In this document: positions 1 through 11,912 of the stretch, piece after piece | Layout of the letters: every line of letters begins with the position of its first letter | Position numbering within the stretch: position 1 is the stretch's first letter | NCBI GenBank assembly: GCA_017311185.1 | Contig: JAESUZ010003107.1 | Coordinates: forward strand, 1,278,285 to 1,342,284 | Length of the DNA stretch: 64,000 nt | Direction of reading: 5' to 3' | Source: Proteles cristata cristata | Lineage: Eukaryota; Chordata; Mammalia; Carnivora; Hyaenidae | The notes under the pieces: model-generated | What the model was told of the DNA's origin: nothing | Databases searched by the model: none | What the model saw: the letters and a program-made list of their open reading frames with translations, nothing else | Program-made: the position numbers and the translations under genes

Positions 1-118
1 AAAAAAAGAAAATCACCTTTAACTTTCCTATTCCAACACAACTATTTTCATATCTCATCTTTCAGTCTTTGTAGAGATACTTTATCTTTGAATGTATACA
101 CTACTGACCTCTTTTTTT

Positions 119-292
119 TAAAACATTTTTTTAATGTTTATTTTTGAGAGAGAGCGAGAGAGAGAGTGTGTGAGCTGGGGAGGGGCAGAGAGAGAGGGAG
201 ACAGATCTAAAGTGTGGGGTTTGAACTCACAAACTGAGATAATGACTTGAGCTGAAGTTGGGCACTTAACCAACTGATCACCCAGGCACCCC
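119..292 (-). mobile_element. Felid-type tRNA-Lys SINE
   Basis: The T-rich start is the A-tail of the minus copy. It is followed by GAGAGAG runs and ends in the inverted head CACCCAGGCACCCC. The copy is diverged, and I could not place clear target duplications. Confidence 0.88.
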
Positions 293-1016
293 TACATTAT
301 TGTCCTCTTCAAAAAATATTGTATTGGGCACATTTTAATTATCTTTATAATTATAATTTTAATAAAGTTTCATTTTGTGAAATGTTGTAAATATGTATAA
401 TGTTTTGTTTGTTTTTCCTCACTTGACATGAGACCACACACAGAATTAGATTATTTCTGCAGAGAGTGAAAGATGAGATATGAAAACAGTTGTGGGTTTT
501 CTGTTTTGTTTGTTGAGTGATCAGTAATTTATTCATGAGGAGGAAAGCCCAGGCTGAATGTCTGTCTCCCTCCTCCCCTCCTGTCCCCAGTACTACAAGC
601 AGGCCCACCTCTCTGGATGCCCTGGGAGCAGTGAGAGGAGAAACGACTCCTACCTTTGTTATTCCTGATCTTGTCTTCAGGCCCTGGACCCCATGACCTG
701 CTACTTAGAGGGTTGTTAGAAGAGCAAGACTCTTTGAGGGGCAGTGTCTAAGGCAGTCTTGTAAATAGCACTGGCAGCTACCAGCCCTTGAAATACTGTG
801 TATGTACCAATGCATGTAAAAATTAGTTTAAAAAAAGGCATTTGATTTTAATATTTAAAGTTTTATATATCTTTTTATAACTTCAGGTATAATTCTTAAT
901 TATCAAGACCTTGACCAGGAAGCATGATAATATAATAGTTCATAATGAACCTAACTGTCCATGACTTTGATTATTATAGTTATTTAATTAGTATCAGCCA
1001 CAGGGTCCAGTGTCTT

Positions 1017-1231
1017 TTTTTTTTAATTTTTGAATGTTTTTATTACTGAGAGACAGAGACAGGACATAAGCATAGGAGGGGCAGAGAGAGGGGGAGACAC
1101 AGAATCTGAAGGAGGCCCCAGACTCTGAGCTGTCAGCACAGAGCCCAACGCAGGGCTTGAACTCACAAACCTTGAGATCATGACCTGAGCCGAAGTCAGA
1201 TGCTTTACTGACTGAGCCACCCAGGCGCCCC
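1017..1231 (-). mobile_element. Felid-type tRNA-Lys SINE with target duplication
   Basis: This is a full-length minus copy with an A-tail (T-run), a CT-rich segment and the inverted head CACCCAGGCGCCCC. Perfect 15-bp target duplications AGGGTCCAGTGTCTT flank it at 1002-1016 and 1232-1246, so both ends are defined. Confidence 0.96.
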
Positions 1232-2022
1232 AGGGTCCAGTGTCTTAAGAAAACAAATGTATCATCTTTAGGATTTAGAGTGCTCACAAAATAGTTTCTA
1301 ATTTATCCTTTTGGCAAGTTTTTTCTGAAGGGCAAAATGTATGGGAAATGTTAGATTAAGTAGTTGAAGAATAATTAAATGCTAAACCATGCAGGATTGA
1401 TTGATTCTAAGTGTAGAAAAAAAGGTAGGTCAAGATGGGCTCCAGTGATTGCAGAAGTCTTTATGGAGAAGGTGAGAAGCAAATTGTCACTTGAAATAAA
1501 GACAAGTTTTGGATAAAGAGGAGTGTTCTATAGTGGGGAAGCATCCCCTATCAGGTTCTGAATGTGGGACTGAGGAGAAACATGCCACAGAGGCAGAGAC
1601 ATTCCTGGCTCTCTTGAGCAGAATGGTGGGGGGAAGAGTTGGATTGGTAGACTAGGATAGGCCATGATAGCCTTATGGAGGAGTCAGACAGTTTCCATTG
1701 TGGGAGAACAGAAAGATGGTAATGCAGCTCATACAAATGAGAATATAGTACTTTACTTTGGAAACAGTGGCATCTGATTCCATCCATGAGGACCATAGGG
1801 AAATCACTCCTTTCCTTCTCTGCTCTCCTGGCTGAGTAGGACTCTGCCCTTCAAAGGATGAGGCACCGAGGAACTCTGAGGAGTATTTCTCAACTGTCTT
1901 TCCTGGCTCACAGAAGCTGCCATCAGCCAAATCTCATGGATTCTCCTTTTCATGGGGGAAAGAGATATATCAGAATTGGGCGGAAGGATAGGTGATTTAC
2001 ATTTACATTTATTTCTCTTAGA

Positions 2023-2217
2023 GGGCTGCCTAGGTGACTCAGTCACTTAAGCATCAAACTTCAGCTCAGGTCATGATCTCATGGTTGAGGAGTTCGAGAC
2101 CTGGAGCCTGCTTCAGATTCTGTGTCTCCCTCTCTCTCTCTGCCCCTCCCCATTTGCACCCTATTTCCATCTCTCTCTCAAAAAATGAGTAAACGTTAAA
2201 AATATTTTTTAAAAAAT
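2023..2217 (+). mobile_element. Felid-type SINE, internally deleted
   Basis: A plus-strand copy with head GGCTGCCTAGGTGACTCAG, a CTCTCTCT stretch and an A-rich tail. The usual segment reading GGGCTCTGTGCTGACAGC is missing between the B-box region and GAGCCTGCTTCAG, so the copy has lost about 40 bp internally. Confidence 0.88.
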
Positions 2218-2432
2218 CAGTGTGCAGCTGAAGTCCACCTGGAACATGGAGGAGGAGGAGAAAGACACCAATGTGCATAATGCAGTAAGGATAGGTCAGA
2301 GGTTGAATTACCTCTTCCTGCTTTCCCTGTTGATTTCCTCCTTAGGGCAGGTGGGAATTTGGCTTAGGATCTCCGTTATTAAAAAGCTTTAGAGCTGTGA
2401 GTAGTTAGCAGTGGATTTTCATTATAAAATAC

Positions 2433-2477
2433 TGTGTGTGTGTGTGTGTGTGTGTCTGTCTGTCTGTCTGTCTGTCT
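2433..2477 (+). repeat. (TG)n-(TCTG)n microsatellite
   Basis: About eleven TG units run directly into about six TCTG units. It lies in a CDS1 intron and is likely length-polymorphic. Confidence 0.97.
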
Positions 2478-2765
2478 ACATGTGTGTTTGGGTATATATA
2501 GTACTTTTTACATTATTTCCCAATTTCTGGCATTAGATTTTGAGCTAAGTAGAGGCATGAGGGGTATTCAGTACTTTGTTGACTGACACATTTGAAATTC
2601 AGTTTAAAAGAGGAAAAACATGTTTTGGTGAAATATCCTAAACCTGTCTCCTGAACTGGTTTTTGATCTTTGTGTCATCATCAAAATGTAGAGAATAGTT
2701 TTGCTGAGTTTGAGAGGGGAAAAAAGGTTTCAAATGTGAAAAAGCTAATTGTGTTTAAATTATAG

Positions 2766-2905
2766 GTACTTTCTACTGTGTGTAAACTACTTTTTCTATG
2801 GAGAGACCGTAGCTGATTATTTTGCTACATTTGTTCAAAGAGAAGAGCAACTTCAGTTCCTCATTCGCTACCATAGATTTATATCATTTGCCCTCTATCT
2901 GGCAG
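2766..2905 (+). CDS. CDS1: CDS1 coding exon, residues ~147-194: transmembrane segment and loop
   Basis: This is the first CDS1 exon in the window. CDS1 transfers CMP from CTP to phosphatidic acid, giving CDP-diacylglycerol and pyrophosphate at the ER membrane; this feeds phosphatidylinositol synthesis. The 140-bp exon has a TATAG acceptor and the donor GGCAG|GTAAGG. Its first base completes a Trp codon and its last base starts a Gly codon. It encodes a hydrophobic stretch ([12 protein letters not shown]), a polar loop ([15 protein letters not shown]) and the next membrane segment ([10 protein letters not shown]). The sequence fits mammalian CDS1 without gaps. Residue numbers assume the 461-residue human protein, which I recall. 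CDS1 is preferred over the paralogue CDS2 mainly because of the C-terminus in the exon at 34924. Confidence 0.95.
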
Positions 2906-3055
2906 GTAAGGAAAATCGCCCATATTGATATGTAGCTAATATATATATTACATGCTTATTTTTACTTATGTTATTTAAATTTATGATGTCTTTTATTTGT
3001 TACATTTTAATCCAGTTCCATTTTTATTTATTCCATGTATAACGCTATTGCTTTC

Positions 3056-3265
3056 TTTTTTTTTTTTAATGTTTTATTTATTTTTGAGAAAGAGAGACAG
3101 AGCATGAGAGGGGGAGGGGCAGAGAGTGAGACACAGAATCCGAAGCAGGCTCCAGGCTCTGAGCTGTCAGCATGGAGCCTGACGCAGGGCTCGAACCCGT
3201 GAACTGTGAGATCATGACCTGAGCTGAAGTCGGAGGGTCAACCAACTGAGCCACCCAGGCGCCCC
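3056..3265 (-). mobile_element. Felid-type tRNA-Lys SINE with target duplication
   Basis: A full-length minus copy from the T-run to CACCCAGGCGCCCC. The perfect 12-bp target duplication GCTATTGCTTTC flanks it at 3044-3055 and 3270-3281. Confidence 0.96.
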
Positions 3266-3708
3266 TAAAGCTATTGCTTTCATCATGATCTTAAAGAGCA
3301 GTTACTCCTTCATGGTGATTTTAAAAAGTACCTACTTGCTTAATACTCCACATATTTGAAAATTTTCTTTGGAAATTGTAATAAACTTTTAAATACGTGG
3401 ATTGATTGTTAAGCAAGTGTAATTTACAAAGAAACTTATATATATATATTGCTTTATTTTTTCCTGGGAAATAGAGTGTTCATATAGTATTAGGGTATTT
3501 AGTTTTACTGACATGGTTTATTATATATTCTTTATATACATTTTTATAAATGTTATATACATATTTGTTTATAGTATACCATTTGTTTTTATGATGTTAG
3601 GCTAAGAATTATATACTATGATAAAATTAGAATTAACAGATTTCTCTTTAATAAAAGTTTATCAATCATAAAAATGTCTAAAAACTTGATTTAGATATGT
3701 ACTTTTTA

Positions 3709-3927
3709 TTTTTTATTAAAAATTTTTTTTAATGTCTATTTAGTTTTGAAAGAGGCAGAGTGTAAGTGGGGGGGAGGTGGAGAGGGAATGGAGACACAGA
3801 ATCTGAAGCAGGTTCCATCCAGTCTTTTAGCTGTGAGCACAGAGCCCTACATGGGGGCTCACAGACCATGAGATCATGACCTAAGTCAAAGTCAGACGCT
3901 CAGCTGACTGAGTCACCCAGGTGCCCC
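3709..3927 (-). mobile_element. Felid-type tRNA-Lys SINE with target duplication
   Basis: A diverged minus copy. Perfect 16-bp target duplications AGATATGTACTTTTTA lie at 3693-3708 and 3928-3943. Confidence 0.95.
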
Positions 3928-3957
3928 AGATATGTACTTTTTAAAAGTTAGCTTGTC

Positions 3958-4105
3958 AGTGTGAGTCTTGGCTCCACTACTTAACTAGCTGAATAAACAT
4001 TGGGAAATGTAATTAATTTATCTGTACCTCAATTTCTTTGTAAAGCACTTAGAACAATACCTGGCATTATTTAAATATTTGTTGTTATTATCATTACTTT
4101 CATTT
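3958..4105 (+). mobile_element. MIR-like ancient SINE
   Basis: The stretch reads like a decayed MIR in sense orientation. It has 'cttggctccactacttaact', then 'acctcaatttctttgtaaa', 'gcacttagaacaatacctgg' and a 3' end with TTTGTTGTTATTATCATTA. The order of these blocks matches the MIR core and 3' part. Confidence 0.75.
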
Positions 4106-4832
4106 TAAAGGAAGATATGAACTTTGAGTTTTTACTTTAGCTCTTACAAGTGTTTCAGCAGATTCTTCTCTTACTAGTATAGTTTTGGAAACTTAGTACA
4201 ATAAAGATGACTCTTTTCCATTTCTCATTAAACTAGAAATATGCAGAGCATACAGGGAAGGACGTCCAGTCCTTTAGAAGTATATCATCTTATTCAGTTA
4301 TTGTGCTGTTCTCCATGGTTTTCCTGCTTTAATAAAGCCCTCTTCAAACCCTGGACTTGATGTTGTTTCTGAATCTAGAAATCCAGAATGTGAAACACAG
4401 TCTGAAATGAGAATAGTAATTTTTAGAGAATCATTTTTGGGGTAGGAGGAACTTATATTTTCTAAAGAGTTTTACTCTTTTACATTCAGGTTTTGGGTTT
4501 TGTTTTTTGTTTTTTTGTTTTTTTGGTTAGTCCAGTTTTCTATTATTTTGTTACTGATACATCTAAACAAGTTGTTTAGATACATCTAAAATTGTACTGA
4601 TGCATCTAAAAAAAGTACATTACTGAAGGAGGACTATTGAAAAGCATTTCTCTTCCTTTAAGGGCAAGAGATGTTACTCATTTTAGGTAGTCATTCTATT
4701 TTAAATTCAAGTCCATTTAGAAGAATCATGATGGTAGAAAGATTAATGATGACTGATCACAGCTAAAATTTAGAGAGAAAAACACTTGACTCAGATTCTG
4801 TGTTTACCAAAGCACACTTCTGACATTTTTTT

Positions 4833-4853
4833 CTCTGTGCTGTCAGCACAGAG
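4833..4853. repeat. Perfect 21-bp palindrome made of SINE-like sequence
   Basis: Arms CTCTGTGCTG and CAGCACAGAG flank a single central T. Each arm matches the same short segment of the local SINE in opposite orientation, but no other SINE sequence surrounds it. Confidence 0.8.
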
Positions 4854-6119
4854 CCCGTACACTTCCATTCTTATACAAGTTTTTGTTTTTCCTGAACTTA
4901 AAACTGCCTCATCTTCTCTTTTCCACATCTGTACATTTCTGTATAGGAAATTTATTTCTTAATATTTCTTTTGGGTCTGTTCCATGCCTATTGGTAGTTT
5001 TTACAAATGTTCACACAAATCAGGGTATCCATTTCCTTTTTTCCTTAAGACCTCTGTCTTAAAAACCTCTGTAGTCCTTTCCTATTTGGACTGTCTGCTT
5101 GTAGGCCTACTGCATAGGTGTTCTCATGATTTGGCCTCCTCATTCCTTCTATCCCACATTTTCCAGCTTCTGAGTTGACACCCTTGTTTTGCTGAAGCAT
5201 GGCCTCCAATAGTTTACTGTGAAATGTTCTTAGAAGGTAAATGTTTCGTATTCATACAAATTCTAAAAATATTTTTATTCTCATAGCTAACTGCTTTGGC
5301 TGGGGCTTGCACTTACTATCAGCAGACTGTTACTTAGCACTATGGTCTAGAAGTCTAGGCCTTAACTTTGCCTACTACTGAGTCTTTTCTGTTTACTTTT
5401 CTCTAGAAAATACTACTAGTTCCTCATTTCTCAGGTCTGCTAAAAGTTATCTAAATTTTCAAAATTTTGCAGCCATTTCTATTTCCTTGATGTTTCTTTA
5501 GTTCTCTGCTCTCTGGGTTTTCACTGTAATTATTGTCTTAGCAGTCTCTATAACCAATGTTTCAGTATTCAGTGAAATCTCCCTCCTGCCCCAGAGTCTT
5601 ATTTATGATCTTTAGGGGCTGGCAACTACTTCTGCAGACATTTTCTAAGCACTCAAGCTTATATGTTTATATTCTCTTCCCCCTCCTTTTCTTATACAAA
5701 TGAGAACAGATTTTTTTGGGCCTGTTTTTTTCCACTTAATGCAGTTTGTGGATCATTTTATATCAGCACTTCTAATTCCAACTTTTTCATATCTGCAGTT
5801 ACATCTGTATCACTGTGTATACAGCAATGTCTGAGGTCAAATGTCAGAAAATAAGGTGACTACTCTTTCCTTTTCTTACTTTCCCTTTGTAGTTTTCTAT
5901 AACTAATACATAAGAATAACTTCTCCATTGAGTAGGTAAAGACAATGTAGTTTATTTTCTTTGTTTAATTGCATTTGATAAATACTCTAATGTTTAGTAA
6001 TTGTTTGCTTTATATGCTAAACTTTCTGACTCTACTTTTCTAAAGTAAAATCAATACTTCTTAATTTTTTTCTGACTAATTTCTGCCATAGAAATACCTT
6101 ACCATTTGCTATTTTAGGC

Positions 6120-6750
6120 TATTGGAATCATAAAAGCTCACTGAAAGTCATCAGTGCCATTTGTTTCAGCAAACATGTGAGTGCTTTCCAAATGCTAGGT
6201 ACCATGAATGGTGTTGAGGATATATAGAGGGAAAGGAGGTCGATAGCGTGCCTTCCAGATCTTGAAACTGGTGAGACATGACTCCCCTAGTGTACATTGC
6301 TGAGATGTGGACAAGGACCTCTAAGAGCATGAAGAGTAAGAAGGATTTTACTCTGCTGGAAACCATTCTTAGAAGGCCTTTGAGAAGAGATGACAGATGT
6401 CATGAATAGTAAGGATCAAACAGACATTTGCTAGGTGAACAGTGGGAAAGGGCATTCTAGACAGAGAAAAGGTGAAACGCTTGGAAATGAAAGAGGGTTG
6501 CATGTTCTGGACTGCTGGCAGGCATTAAAGGTTGGAAAAGTAGGAAGAAGCCACATCTTGAGAAGCCTTGTGTATCATGGGAAAGGTTTGGATTTTATCT
6601 CCAAGAAACCAAAGAAGAATTTTAAGTTAAGAGATGATATAACTAGATCTATAGTGTAGTAAAGTATGAGTTGGGAGACATTAATAGGATGGCCAGACAG
6701 GAAGCTGCTGCTGTAATTCACACTAAATACAAGGAGGGACTGAGTTTATA
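6120..6750 (+). repeat. Ancient interspersed repeat, family uncertain
   Basis: The sequence contains phrases typical of a widespread old mammalian repeat: TTTGAGAAGAGATGACA, 'gggaaagggcattctagacag', 'gccttgtgtatcatgggaaa', 'tttggattttatctccaaga' and 'gaagctgctgctgtaattca'. Similar phrases recur near 28.9, 30.8 and 49.0 kb in this window. I cannot name the family from memory. No intact protein is encoded. Confidence 0.5.
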
Positions 6751-6770
6751 TTTAATACTAAGAGAGTTGG

Positions 6771-6926
6771 GGGTGCCAGGGTGGCTCAGTCAGTTAGGCT
6801 TCTGACTTCGGCTCAGGTCATGATCTTGTAGTTCGTGAGTTTGAGCCCCACATCGGGCTCTCTGCTGTTAGCACAGAGCCCGCTTCAGATCCTCTGTCCC
6901 CTCTCTCTGCCCCTCCTCTGCCCATG

Positions 6927-6958
<32 letters not shown>

Positions 6959-6977
6959 AATAAACATAAAAAATGTA
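6771..6977 (+). mobile_element. Felid-type tRNA-Lys SINE with target duplication
   Basis: A plus copy with a long (CT)n stretch and an A-rich tail. Target duplications AATACTAAGAGAGTTGG (6754-6770) and AATACTAAGAGGGTTGG (6978-6994) differ at one base. Confidence 0.95.
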
Positions 6978-7049
6978 AATACTAAGAGGGTTGGTTATAA
7001 ATTAAAAATAAAATAACTGGGCTGTTCTTAGAAACAAACTGTTCTTTAT

Positions 7050-7260
7050 TTTATTATATTAAATGTTTATTTTTGAGAGAGAGAGAGAGCAGGAGAGCAT
7101 GAACAGAGGAGGGGCAGGGAGGGAGATACAGAATCCGAAGCAGGCTCCAGGCTCTGAGCTGTTAGCACAGAGCCTGACCTGGGGCTTGAACTCACAAACT
7201 GTGACCTCATGACCGGAGCTGAAGTCGGATGCTCAACCCATTGAGCCACCCAGGCACCTC
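7050..7260 (-). mobile_element. Felid-type tRNA-Lys SINE with target duplication
   Basis: A minus copy. Target duplications CAAACTGTTCTTTAT (7035-7049) and CAAACTGGTCTTTAT (7261-7275) differ at one base. Confidence 0.95.
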
Positions 7261-8465
7261 CAAACTGGTCTTTATGATGGTCTATGAAAAATTGCTTTTG
7301 TGTTCTAAATTATCGACATAAAAACATACTTTTTGTTGAGATAATCACATATTTATATGTAGTTGCAGGAAGTGATAGAGCCATCCTTTATGCACTTTGC
7401 CCAGTTTCCAGCAATTGTAATATTTTGCAAAACTACAGTACAATATCACACCAGGATATTGACATTATGACAGTTTTGTGAATGTAGTTTCCTAATGCAT
7501 CCTTGTAGTAACCGAGGAGCAGCTGTGTTAAATGATAAAACTTCTAATATAAATCATGCACAGTATTCTGTATTGTCATTTTACATGTGGCCTAAATGTG
7601 GTCCACTTAGACATAAACAACCTACTTTGTGTCTCTCTTACTTTTTAAATTCCCAGTGCCTAGTGCAAGGCCTGGCATTTATGTTTCTAATACATACTTT
7701 TTGGGTGAATGGTCAAGAGGCTGAGAACATGGACATTCACAGCCAGTGCTTCTTATAGATATATTTTCAGCACCGGTGTTTTGTTTGCCACATCTTGAAG
7801 CCTTATTGGTGATTCTTGAAGTAGTTAACAGCGTTCTTGGGCTTAGTCTAGCAAATGGAATTTGACTTTAAAACAGGAGTGAGGAAACAGAAAGCATGCT
7901 ATGTTGAGCATGTGTATCTTTTTCTCAAAGTATGCTATGGAAATCTTTGGAATTCTTTTTGTAAAACAATATTTGAAGGAGTTCTGTCAGAATTTTAGTT
8001 CCTCAGTGATCAAATGACTTTTGAAGGTATAGGTCTTAGCAGATTTAAACAGCAGATACAGCCCAAGCTATTTAATGATACTGAATTTTATTAAAATAGA
8101 ATATAGTTACCTCCATCTCTGACCCCCACACCAAGGCCCATGAGACTAAATGACTTGTCTAATATCATACAAAACAACTTAACTGACAAAGACCCAGAAG
8201 GTCATTCTGACATTTAGAAAATTTTGTTGTAAAATGAATTTGATTGGTAGCAAAGAAAAAATCAGCGAGACAAAGTAATAGGACAAACATTTTCTCTAGA
8301 GTCTAAATACATTTTTAAAAAGATCTTGGTGATTTGGATTTGGGAACCAGAGCAGCCATGTGATTACATAAATAGTTACGAGTGAATAAGCTTAAGATGT
8401 TTGACTCTTAATACCATCACTGTAACATCTCTTAGCCGACCAGTGAGATGCATGTTATTTTTAGT

Positions 8466-8486
8466 GTTTTTTTTTTTTTTTTTTTT
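8466..8486 (+). repeat. Poly-T tract
   Basis: About 21 consecutive T residues. There is no adjacent SINE body, so this is not simply the tail of a recognised element. Confidence 0.9.
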
Positions 8487-9060
8487 GCTTGTATGTGTGC
8501 TTGTATTTTGATTTATTAAAAAAACCCTTAAGGAAAAGGTGTGACTTGAACATAATACTTTGAATTCAAGAAAATCAAAAGATTTGTACACTTGAATTAT
8601 AGCTAAAATTAATGTATAATTAAGAATTTTTTCCCAGACATTCTAGATATCTTATTATCTCAGAGGATGTTGATGAAATATTTAGAAGGACATCACAAAC
8701 ACTGTTCACAGAGGACTCTACCTCCAAAACCCATTTATAGTTTTTGAGTTAAAAACAGTTAAAATCTGTGTACATGCCAGTGTTATTCTACACCTTAAAC
8801 TCAACATATAGATGATAGATAACTTTTCCTTATCCCAGCTAACATAATGGTTGGTTTGTGTGACAGTTTCTACAACACAGATTCACTTAAGACTTTTTAA
8901 AAACAGCTCATAGTCTAGTGTCTCAATATGGGCCACATAATGCACTGGGTTTCTGATTTCATATAACATGATATTTGAAATGTTTTGAAAATATGGTCAC
9001 ATGACCATATTAATCTCCAATAGTTAATCCTGGACTTTTTCATGTCTTTTTCCTCCTTTA

Positions 9061-9148
9061 CTTCTCCTGACTCCTTTAGAAATCTCACGCATTTTTTTTT
9101 CATGCATGACTTCTCCTGACTCCTTTAGAAATCTCATGCATTTTTTTG
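9061..9148 (+). repeat. 49-bp tandem duplication, two copies
   Basis: The block starting CTTCTCCTGACTCCTTTAGA at 9061 is repeated from 9110. The two copies differ by CACGC versus CATGC and by T-run length. The near-identity suggests a fairly recent local duplication. Confidence 0.9.
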
Positions 9149-9318
9149 TTGCATTTGAATATATTTCTCTCCAGTCTCTTGGGTAATTGGGTCTCCCTAA
9201 CTACCTGGGAACTCTTTGATATACTAGGGAACAGGATGTACACATCTTCATATGGACAGCACCAGGTGCAGTGCTATGTCATAAATGCTCACTTGCAATA
9301 GTAATTAAACGTAATTAC

Positions 9319-9538
9319 AGGGGCGCCTGGATGGCTCAGCTGGTTAAGAGTCCATCTTTGGCTCATGATCTCCTGGTTCATGGATTTGAGCCCCCACATC
9401 AGGCTCTGTGGGGACAGAGCAGAACCTGGAGCCTGCTTCAGATTCTGTGTCTCCTTCACTCTGTACCTCTCCCCCACTTATGCTCTGTCTCTCTCAAAAA
9501 TAAACATTAAAAACAAAAAAACCCCAAAAAACAAAAAA
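9319..9538 (+). mobile_element. Felid-type tRNA-Lys SINE
   Basis: A plus copy starting at AGGGGCGCCTGGATGGCTCAG and ending in an A-rich tail (aaacaaaaaaaccccaaaaa). An inverted SINE head follows directly. Confidence 0.93.
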
Positions 9539-9577
9539 GTTGGGTGTTCAACTGACTGAGCTACCCAGGTGCCCCCA
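9539..9577 (-). mobile_element. Isolated inverted SINE head fragment
   Basis: About 38 bp ending ACTGAGCTACCCAGGTGCCCCC match only the 5' head of the SINE in minus orientation. The body and A-tail are absent. This may be the remnant of an older copy interrupted by the SINE at 9319, or the result of a deletion. Confidence 0.85.
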
Positions 9578-9741
9578 AGAAATCCTACTTTTAATTGGAA
9601 ATATAACCATTCAGAATGGTACTCATTTTTAATTAGGAGAAAAAGTAAAACTATGGAAAAAGTAAAACTATGAATCCAAATGGACAAAGTTATTCTTTAC
9701 ATAGATTTATTGAAATATAGGATAATATACTCTTCATTAAA

Positions 9742-9950
9742 ATTTTTAAAACATTTTATTTTTGAGAGACAGAGTGTGAGCAGGGAAGGGGCAGAGACAG
9801 AGGGAGACACAGAATCTGAAGCAGGCTCCAGGCTCTGAGCTGTTAGCAATGCAGCTAACAGAGCCAATGCAAGGCTTGAACCCACAAACTGTGAGATAAT
9901 GACCTGAGCCAAAGTTGGGTGCTTAACCACCTGAGCCACTCAAGTGCCCC
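9742..9950 (-). mobile_element. Felid-type tRNA-Lys SINE
   Basis: A minus copy ending in CACTCAAGTGCCCC. It has a small internal rearrangement where 'gctgttagc' is followed by its inverse 'gctaacag'. Confidence 0.92.
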
Positions 9951-10652
9951 AGCATAATGTATTTTTAAACATTTAAGCATAAAATATACACATAGCTTTA
10001 GGGTTGTGAATGTAAAAATAAATTTGTTTTTTTTTCAGACTGTTTTTCTTCAAAAATAATATTCCTTAGATATTCTAGGAAAATAAACCCTCCCCAAATT
10101 CAGAAAATTTTATTATTTTAATGTATCTAAAGTCAGACAATTACAGCCTTTATTAAAGCACACCAAAAAGTTGCATATAACTGGTGGTTTAACAGTGAAA
10201 TTGGACCAGGTAAAAGTGAGTTGCCAAGACTTTCCTGGATAAAATCACCATTAGGAAAATATTGAATAAGTTTGCTAGTAATTTTGTTTGAAGAAATGCT
10301 TAAGGGTGAATGGTGTTATATGATCTCAAAAATGAGAAAAGCAGACTTGTGAGAACAGTATTTGTGAGGAGATAATTCACAGTTAATGATGTTGAGGAGT
10401 TCCCAAGGTTGTGCTGGGAGAGTCAGAGGGGTCTGTGTGGACAAAAGTAGAGGTTCCTGAGACATCTATCTAGTCTCTGCTCAGCTCTTAACCCCATTAG
10501 CCTCTACACTGAGTCCAATTTACATTTGCCTCTAACTATGAACCAATAGCATAAAACAGCACAGACATTGCATTATTACATGAGCTACAAAAGAATTCTC
10601 TCTACCTGTTACAGAATAAAAACCTAAAATCAATAATAATTATTAAAGAGGT

Positions 10653-10848
10653 ACTTGGGTGCTTGGGTGGCTCAGTTGATTAAGTGACTAACTTCGGCTC
10701 AGGTCATAATCTCAGTTAGTGAGTTTGAGCCCTGGATCTGAGCTGTGCTGACAGCTCAGAGCCTGGAGCCTGCTTCGGATTCTGGATCCCTCTTTCTCTG
10801 CCTCTCTGCCTCTCTCTCTCTCTCTCTCAAAAATAAATAAGCATTAAA
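10653..10848 (+). mobile_element. Felid-type tRNA-Lys SINE
   Basis: A plus copy with a degraded head (CTTGGGTGCTTGGGTGGCTCAG), a (CT)n stretch and an A-rich end. Short likely duplications AAAGAGGTAC and AAAGAGGTTC lie on either side. Confidence 0.92.
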
Positions 10849-11699
10849 AAAAGAGGTTCTTTATGCTAATGGTGATTTCAAAGCCATGAATTTCATGTTT
10901 TATTCTGCACCTGCTCCCAGTTTCTTTCTTTGTCTCAATAAAGTGACATATGGCTTTCAGTTGTGCTTCCATTTGAAAATGTTTCCATATTTCTCTTGCA
11001 GTTCAGTCAGTCATATTAATGCTTTAGGTAACAAATATGAGGTGAGATATAAGTGAGCCAGTATGTATATTCTTCCTTTGTCATTTTCCTTTACACTGAC
11101 ATTTGGAATTAGCCTTCAAAAAAAACTAAAGGAAGCTGCTGGTTGATTATTTACTCTGGTCAGAGTAGTATCAACCTTGCTTATTCTAGTAGGTAGAATT
11201 GCCTTGGTAAGTACAACTTAGATATATAAAAGCTAGTGTTTATTTCATATGGGATAGATTACTTGACCATTCATCTTCTATCTTGGGCAATATCACTGTA
11301 AAGATATTGTAGAACAGAATGCATGGATAGCTGTTTAACTGAAATTAAACTTAGTTTATGTATTTACAATATCTGTCTCTGTAAAGGAATATTTCTCTTC
11401 ATAAGTTTACTGATATCTTTAGGCAAGAAGTACTTTCCATTGCCTCCCCTTATTTTGTATATGATTATTTCACTTAATTAGGTAGAATTTTTATTTAGTA
11501 AAATGTTATTATAAATTTTGGGGATATAAACATAAACCCAAAATATATCTGCTGTTTGTAAATCTTTAAATTATTAACAGTATTATATTTTACTACAGTT
11601 ATAATATGGTTCTGAGAAGTTTCAAGTCATTCTTAACCTGAATCTTACTAATAATGATTTATGGAACCACATGACTCTTGAGAGTCCATAGAATCTTAG

Positions 11700-11912
11700 G
11701 GTTTATCTGTTTTCTAGCCCTGTGATTTTAAGTCAGTTAATAGAGTCCTTTGTGCATTTTTCTTCATACGTAAAATGATGATAGATACTTACCATCATAT
11801 GGATGTTAGAAGCATTAAATGAGTTGATATTTATAAAGTGCTTAAATGAGAGCCTGGGACATAATAAGTGTTCAATAGATGTTAGCTGCCATGTGATTAT
11901 TATTAATTTTTT
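11700..11912 (+). mobile_element. MIR-like ancient SINE
   Basis: The blocks 'gtaaaatgatgatagatact', 'gcattaaatgagttgatatt', 'gagcctgggacataataagt' and 'gttcaatagatgttagct' follow the MIR core and 3' order in sense orientation. Confidence 0.8.

Larger units (their letters stand above)
1..2765 (+). other. CDS1: CDS1 intron, 3' part (window begins inside it)
   Basis: The window opens inside the CDS1 intron that precedes the exon at 2766. It holds three SINE copies (entered separately) and a TG/TCTG microsatellite. The rest, including 300-1000 and 1250-2020, shows no coding exon or repeat I can name. The intron ends in TTATAG with a short upstream T-rich stretch. Earlier CDS1 exons, coding for roughly residues 1-147, lie to the left of the window. 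Confidence 0.8.
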
